Assembly: GCA_965208015.1 (NCBI GenBank)
Contig: OZ242309.1
Location: forward strand, 1,550,001 to 1,614,000
Length of the DNA: 64,000 bases
Source of the DNA: Bin87 sp965208015
Lineage (GTDB): Bacteria; Chloroflexota; Dehalococcoidia; Lucifugimonadales; UBA3495
Reading direction: 5' to 3'
Shown here piece by piece: positions 59,398 to 64,000 of the stretch. The notes beneath the pieces were generated by a model. It made no database searches. It was not told the origin of the DNA and saw only the letters and a program-made list of their open reading frames with translations. A program made the position numbers and the translations under genes. Position 1 is the stretch's first letter, and the number at the start of each line of letters is the position of its first letter.

Positions 59398-60852
59398 ATG
59401 CGCAAGACCAAGATTATCGCCACCATAGGCCCAGCATCCCGGTCCCCGGAAATCCTGGACCGCCTCGTCGCCGCCGGTATGGACGTCGCCCGCCTCAATT
59501 TCTCCCACGGTACGCTGGAAGAACATGCTGAAGTCATCGCGAACGTGCGGGCAGCGTCCGAAAAACACAACCGGCCCGTGGCCGTCCTTCAGGACCTGGG
59601 TGGCAACAAGTTCCGACTGGGCAACATGGCCGAGCCGGCGCAGCTTAACTTTGGCGACGAAGTTTCCATCATCAACGAGCCGACCTCCGTTTCTCCGTTC
59701 CTCCTTCCTTTTCCGGAACCTGACATCCTGCGCAGTATGCGCCCCGGCAACCTGGTTTATATCTCCGACGGAACCGTATGTCTGGAAGTCCAGGAAGTAA
59801 CCCCCGATCTGGAAGTAAAGACCCACGTCCGCAACGGGGGCAATCTCTCGTCGTACAAAGGTGTCAACCTCCCCGACGTGCCCATCGACATGCCGGTTAT
59901 CACCGAAAGCGACAAGGTTGCACTGCAATTCGGAGTGGATCAGGATGTGGATTGGGTCGCGCTTTCCTTCGTGCGCACGGGCGAAGACGTCCGGTATGCC
60001 CGGGCCTATCTCAACCAACTTGGAAGTCGCGCCCCGGTGATGGCCAAGCTCGAACGGCGCGAGTGCATCGCCAACTTGGACGATATTCTGGACGCAGTTG
60101 ACGGCATCATGGTGGCGCGCGGCGACCTCGGCGTGGAGATGCCCATGGAGGAGGTACCCGTTATCCAGAAAGACATGGTGACCAGGGCCAACCGGGCCGG
60201 GCGCATCTCCTCAGTGGCTACCCAGATGCTGCGGTCAATGGTCAACTCGCCCACTCCAACGCGGGCCGAGGTGTCCGACATCGCCAACGCCGTGCTGGAC
60301 GGTTGCGACTCCATCCTGCTGTCCGACGAGATCGCGGTGGGCTCGTATCCGGTCGAGGCGGTGCGCATCGCCGACGCTGCGATTGTCCAGGCCGAGAAGA
60401 TGTACCACTACTACTCGGAGTTCCCGCAGCGGGACCAGACCCAGTCCGTGACGTGGGGCGCGACCCAGTTGGCAAAGTCGCTCAACGCCAAGCCCATCGT
60501 GATCACGAGCACCGGCCGCGCCGCCTACGAGATATCCCGCTTTCGGCCGGAGAACGACATCATCGTGTTCTCCCACGACGTGGCCGTGCAGCGCCGCGTG
60601 TGCATGGCTTGGGGACTCAACCCCAAGGGAGTCATCCCGGCGGAACCGGATGTTGCCAAGCTGGTCACGCTTTTGGTAGACGCGGCCATGGCCACGGGGA
60701 TGGTTTCGGAGCGGGACGTGGTAACCCTCGTCCACGGGTTCATGACCGGCGTTACCGGCACGACCAATACCATCCAGGTCCTGAACATCCAGGAATACCT
60801 CGACCACATCGGCCGCAACGCAGTGTCTTCCGCAGCGCCCGACGCAGTCTGA
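59398..60852 (+). CDS. pyk: pyruvate kinase, divergent
   Basis: A 484-residue pyruvate kinase that makes ATP and pyruvate from phosphoenolpyruvate and ADP. Conserved catalytic segments are TIGPASRSPE, ARLNFSHGTLEEH, MAKLERRE (active Lys), MVARGDLGVE and ATQMLRSM. Two usually invariant motifs differ: L-x-D-x-x-G-x-K-x-R appears as LQDLGGNKFRLG instead of GPKIR, and S-G-E-T/S-A appears as SDEIA. The enzyme is probably active but with altered phosphate or cofactor handling. A PaREP1-like gene follows 20 bases downstream. Confidence 0.85.
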   Translation: MRKTKIIATIGPASRSPEILDRLVAAGMDVARLNFSHGTLEEHAEVIANVRAASEKHNRPVAVLQDLGGNKFRLGNMAEPAQLNFGDEVSIINEPTSVSPFLLPFPEPDILRSMRPGNLVYISDGTVCLEVQEVTPDLEVKTHVRNGGNLSSYKGVNLPDVPIDMPVITESDKVALQFGVDQDVDWVALSFVRTGEDVRYARAYLNQLGSRAPVMAKLERRECIANLDDILDAVDGIMVARGDLGVEMPMEEVPVIQKDMVTRANRAGRISSVATQMLRSMVNSPTPTRAEVSDIANAVLDGCDSILLSDEIAVGSYPVEAVRIADAAIVQAEKMYHYYSEFPQRDQTQSVTWGATQLAKSLNAKPIVITSTGRAAYEISRFRPENDIIVFSHDVAVQRRVCMAWGLNPKGVIPAEPDVAKLVTLLVDAAMATGMVSERDVVTLVHGFMTGVTGTTNTIQVLNIQEYLDHIGRNAVSSAAPDAV

Positions 60853-60872
60853 CGCATCCAGGAGCCATCGGC

Positions 60873-61229
60873 ATGACTGAACAGGAGTACGCTGAATGCG
60901 CCCGCAAGTTCCTGGCCGATTCCGACCGGGAATTTGCCGCCGGCGAGCGGCAGCAGGCATCGGAGAAACTATACGGCGCGGCCAACGAGGCGCTGACAGC
61001 CATCGCTGTCCGGCGCGGCTGGAAACATCGCACCCACCGGGATATGAAAAACGTCAGCCAACGTTTGGCGGATGAATACGCCGAACCTCTCTTCTTTGGA
61101 GGTTTTGGGATTGCAGAGAAGTTCCACAAAAACTTCTTCCATGATGAGATGGAAGATTACGAAATCATGGCTGATCGCCCTTACGTCCACCAATTCGTTC
61201 ATCGGGTTCTGGAATTGATCGAGCAATAA
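60873..61229 (+). CDS. PaREP1/HEPN-like protein
   Basis: A 118-residue helical protein (SDREFAAGERQQASEKLYGA, ANEALTAIAVRRGWKHRTHR). It is distantly related to the tandem pair at 46369-47404, sharing the E-x-G-x-x-x-x-A-x-E-K pattern and the following RRGW segment. AGGAG lies just before the ATG. It follows pyk by 20 bases and is probably co-transcribed. Function is unknown. Confidence 0.65.
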   Translation: MTEQEYAECARKFLADSDREFAAGERQQASEKLYGAANEALTAIAVRRGWKHRTHRDMKNVSQRLADEYAEPLFFGGFGIAEKFHKNFFHDEMEDYEIMADRPYVHQFVHRVLELIEQ

Positions 61230-61236
61230 TGCTAAA

Positions 61237-61258
61237 GGGCAGGTTCTCAAACCCGCCC
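61237..61258. terminator. hairpin between convergent genes
   Basis: Stem GGGCAGGTT/AACCCGCCC with one mismatch and a 4-base loop, 7 bases after the PaREP1-like stop and 30 bases from the convergent gltD stop. There is no T-run. It probably serves both transcripts. Confidence 0.5.
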
Positions 61259-61287
61259 CTCAACATACATGGCGATAGCCGCCGGCT

Positions 61288-62731
61288 TTACTCGACGGCG
61301 GTTGAACGGGGCAGGTGGCTGGTTCCCGCCGACAGGTACTGATCCACGCCACGCGCAACGTCCCGACCTTCAGCAATGGCCCACACGACCAGCGACTGCC
61401 CGCGAACCATGTCGCCGCCGGCGAACACGCCGGGGATCGAGGTCATCTTGTTTTCATCGACCTTGACGTTGCCCCTGCCGTCCAGATCTACCCCCAGTTG
61501 GTCCAGCATCCCCCCGTGTTCGGGATGGAGGAAACCCATCGCCAGGAGCACTAGGTCTGCGTCCACGCTGAATTCGCTGTCCGGCACTTCCGCCATCTGA
61601 AAACGACCGTTCTCGCCCCGGGTCCAATCGACCCGGACGGCGTGCAGTTGGTTGACCTGGCCGTTCTCGCCGGAAAGAAACTTGGTGAGGATGTTGTAAT
61701 CCCGCACACCGCCTTCTTCATGGGCGCCGGAGGTTCGGAGTATCATCGGCCAACGGGGCCATGGGTTGTCGTCCGGGCGATCCTCGGGAGGTTCCGGCAG
61801 CAGCTCAAACTGGTGGACGATCTCGGCGCCCTGCCGGTGCGCGGTGCCCAGGCAGTCGGCACCCGTGTCGCCGCCGCCCAGGATGATGACCCGCTTGCCC
61901 TCGGCAGAGATTTGGCCTTCTATGGTCTCCCCGGCCAATACCCGGTTTTGCTGGGGCAGATACTCCATGGCGAAGTGCACGCCATCCAATTCCCGCCCGG
62001 GAACGTCCAGATCCCTGGCCTGGGTGGAACCGCCGGTCAGGCACACCGCGTCGTATTCTTCCAGGAGCTGCTGAGCGGGATAGTTCCCACCGACGTTTAT
62101 CCCAGTCCGGAACTCAATCCCCTCGGCTTCCATCAGCTTGACCCGGCGCTGCACCACGGACTTCTCCAGCTTGAAGTCAGGAATGCCCAGCATCAGCAGG
62201 CCGCCGATGTAGTCCGCCCGTTCCAGCACAGTAACCTTATGGCCAGCTCGGTTCAACTGCTGGGCGGCGGCCAGTCCGGAAGGCCCGCTCCCCACCACGG
62301 CCACGGTTTTACCGGTGCGTACCTCAGGCGGCGCCGCTTTGATCCAGCCCTGCTCGTAGCCCCGGTCGCTGATCTCTTTTTCGATGTATTCGATGGTGAC
62401 CGGATCGGCATTGATGCTGAGGACGCAGGATGCTTCGCAGGGAGCAGGACAGATCCTTCCCGTGAACTCCGGAAAGTTGTTAGTGCTGAGCAGGACTTCC
62501 AGCGCCCGTTCCCAGTTTCCCAGGTAAACCTGGTGGTTGAACTCCGGTATGACGTTTCCCAGCGGGCACCCCATGTGGCAGAAGGGCACCGCGCAGTCCA
62601 TGCAGCGCCCGCCCTGCTCAGTGGCCTGCTGGTCGGACCAGCGGTGGTAATACTCGCGGTAATCGCCGACCCTTATTGACGGCGCACGCCGCTCCGGCGG
62701 GGTCCGCCCGAATTCCATGAATCCCGTGACT

Positions 62732-62739
<8 letters not shown>
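61288..62739 (-). CDS. gltD: glutamate synthase, small subunit
   Basis: A 483-residue GltD that passes electrons from NAD(P)H through FAD and Fe-S centres to the large subunit for glutamate synthesis. The N-terminal Cys clusters are CMDCAVPFCHMGCP and CPAPCEASC, followed by the FAD motif VAVVGSGPSGLAAAQQL and the NAD(P)H motif VIILGGGDTGADC. Its ATG lies inside the end of gltB (ATGGGTAA), an 8-base overlap that couples translation. Confidence 0.93.

Positions 62740-64000
<1,261 letters not shown>

Overview
The window is GC-rich, gene-dense bacterial chromosome, most likely from a Chloroflexota of the Dehalococcoidia/SAR202 type. This is inferred from the gene mix and has not been tested: family III CoA-transferases, a luciferase-like flavin monooxygenase, a thiolase paired with a DUF35 Zn-ribbon protein, a DUF4286 protein, an FmdB zinc ribbon, an Agl23 (TIGR03663) membrane protein and an aerobic caa3-type oxidase. 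There are no rRNA genes, CRISPR arrays or prophage genes. The only tRNA-like sequence lies inside a transposon.

Layout. 1-6.7 kb: dapA (cut by the window edge), an NYN-domain protein, plsC-cmk and the DNA-uptake genes comEC and comEA. 6.8-11.7 kb: minus-strand small enzymes, including a Bud32/RIO-like kinase, DUF952, a serine hydrolase, an FmdB zinc ribbon, TrmO and an alpha/beta hydrolase. 11.8-19.3 kb: a complete caa3 oxidase operon, ctaA-ctaB-ctaC-ctaD-ctaE, then a subunit IV-cytochrome c fusion and an extra lipoprotein cytochrome c. 19.5-24.8 kb: a lipoprotein, two DUF433/PIN-like toxin-antitoxin pairs (the second toxin frameshifted) and two overlapping CoA-transferases. 24.8-26.4 kb: formamidase and an NTF2-like protein. 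26.4-31.5 kb: a DUF1016 (YhcG-type) nuclease gene split by a 3,939-bp IS1595-family transposon that has matching terminal inverted repeats, an 8-bp target duplication, passenger genes and a tRNA-like sequence. 31.5-34.0 kb: DUF35 protein, thiolase and a putative PD-(D/E)XK protein. 34.0-37.7 kb: trpS preceded by two tiny membrane-protein genes and a 749-residue fusion of a degenerate HD-like domain, a chorismate-mutase-like helical domain and an archaeal/eukaryal-type TrpRS-like domain without a KMSKS loop. 37.8-43.9 kb: hydrolase, EGR-repeat membrane protein, gyrA, a glutamine-amidotransferase-like protein lacking its catalytic Cys and His, a HicB-like protein and VapBC. 43.9-52.1 kb: FAD oxidoreductase, flippase-like protein, two PaREP1/HEPN-like copies, Agl23, amidase and a second EGR-repeat membrane protein. 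52.3-64 kb: NAD-kinase-like protein, TauE/SafE, trxB, an epimerase, a duplicated-domain protein on a leaderless promoter, DUF4286, a flavin monooxygenase, pyk, a third PaREP1-like protein, and gltD-gltB (gltB runs off the window).

How the genes fit together. The cta operon encodes heme A synthesis and the whole oxidase, so the organism respires aerobically. The CoA-transferases, thiolase/DUF35 pair, flavin monooxygenase, formamidase and hydrolases suggest heterotrophy on diverse organic compounds. comEC and comEA indicate natural DNA uptake. The FAD oxidoreductase, flippase-like protein, Agl23 and epimerase may make envelope glycans. Toxin-antitoxin genes and the transposon mark the accessory parts.

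The least explained item is the HD-like/chorismate-mutase-like/TrpRS-like fusion with its coupled small membrane proteins and trpS. The best-documented event is the transposon insertion: joining its flanks at the 8-bp duplication restores an open DUF1016 gene of about 382 codons.
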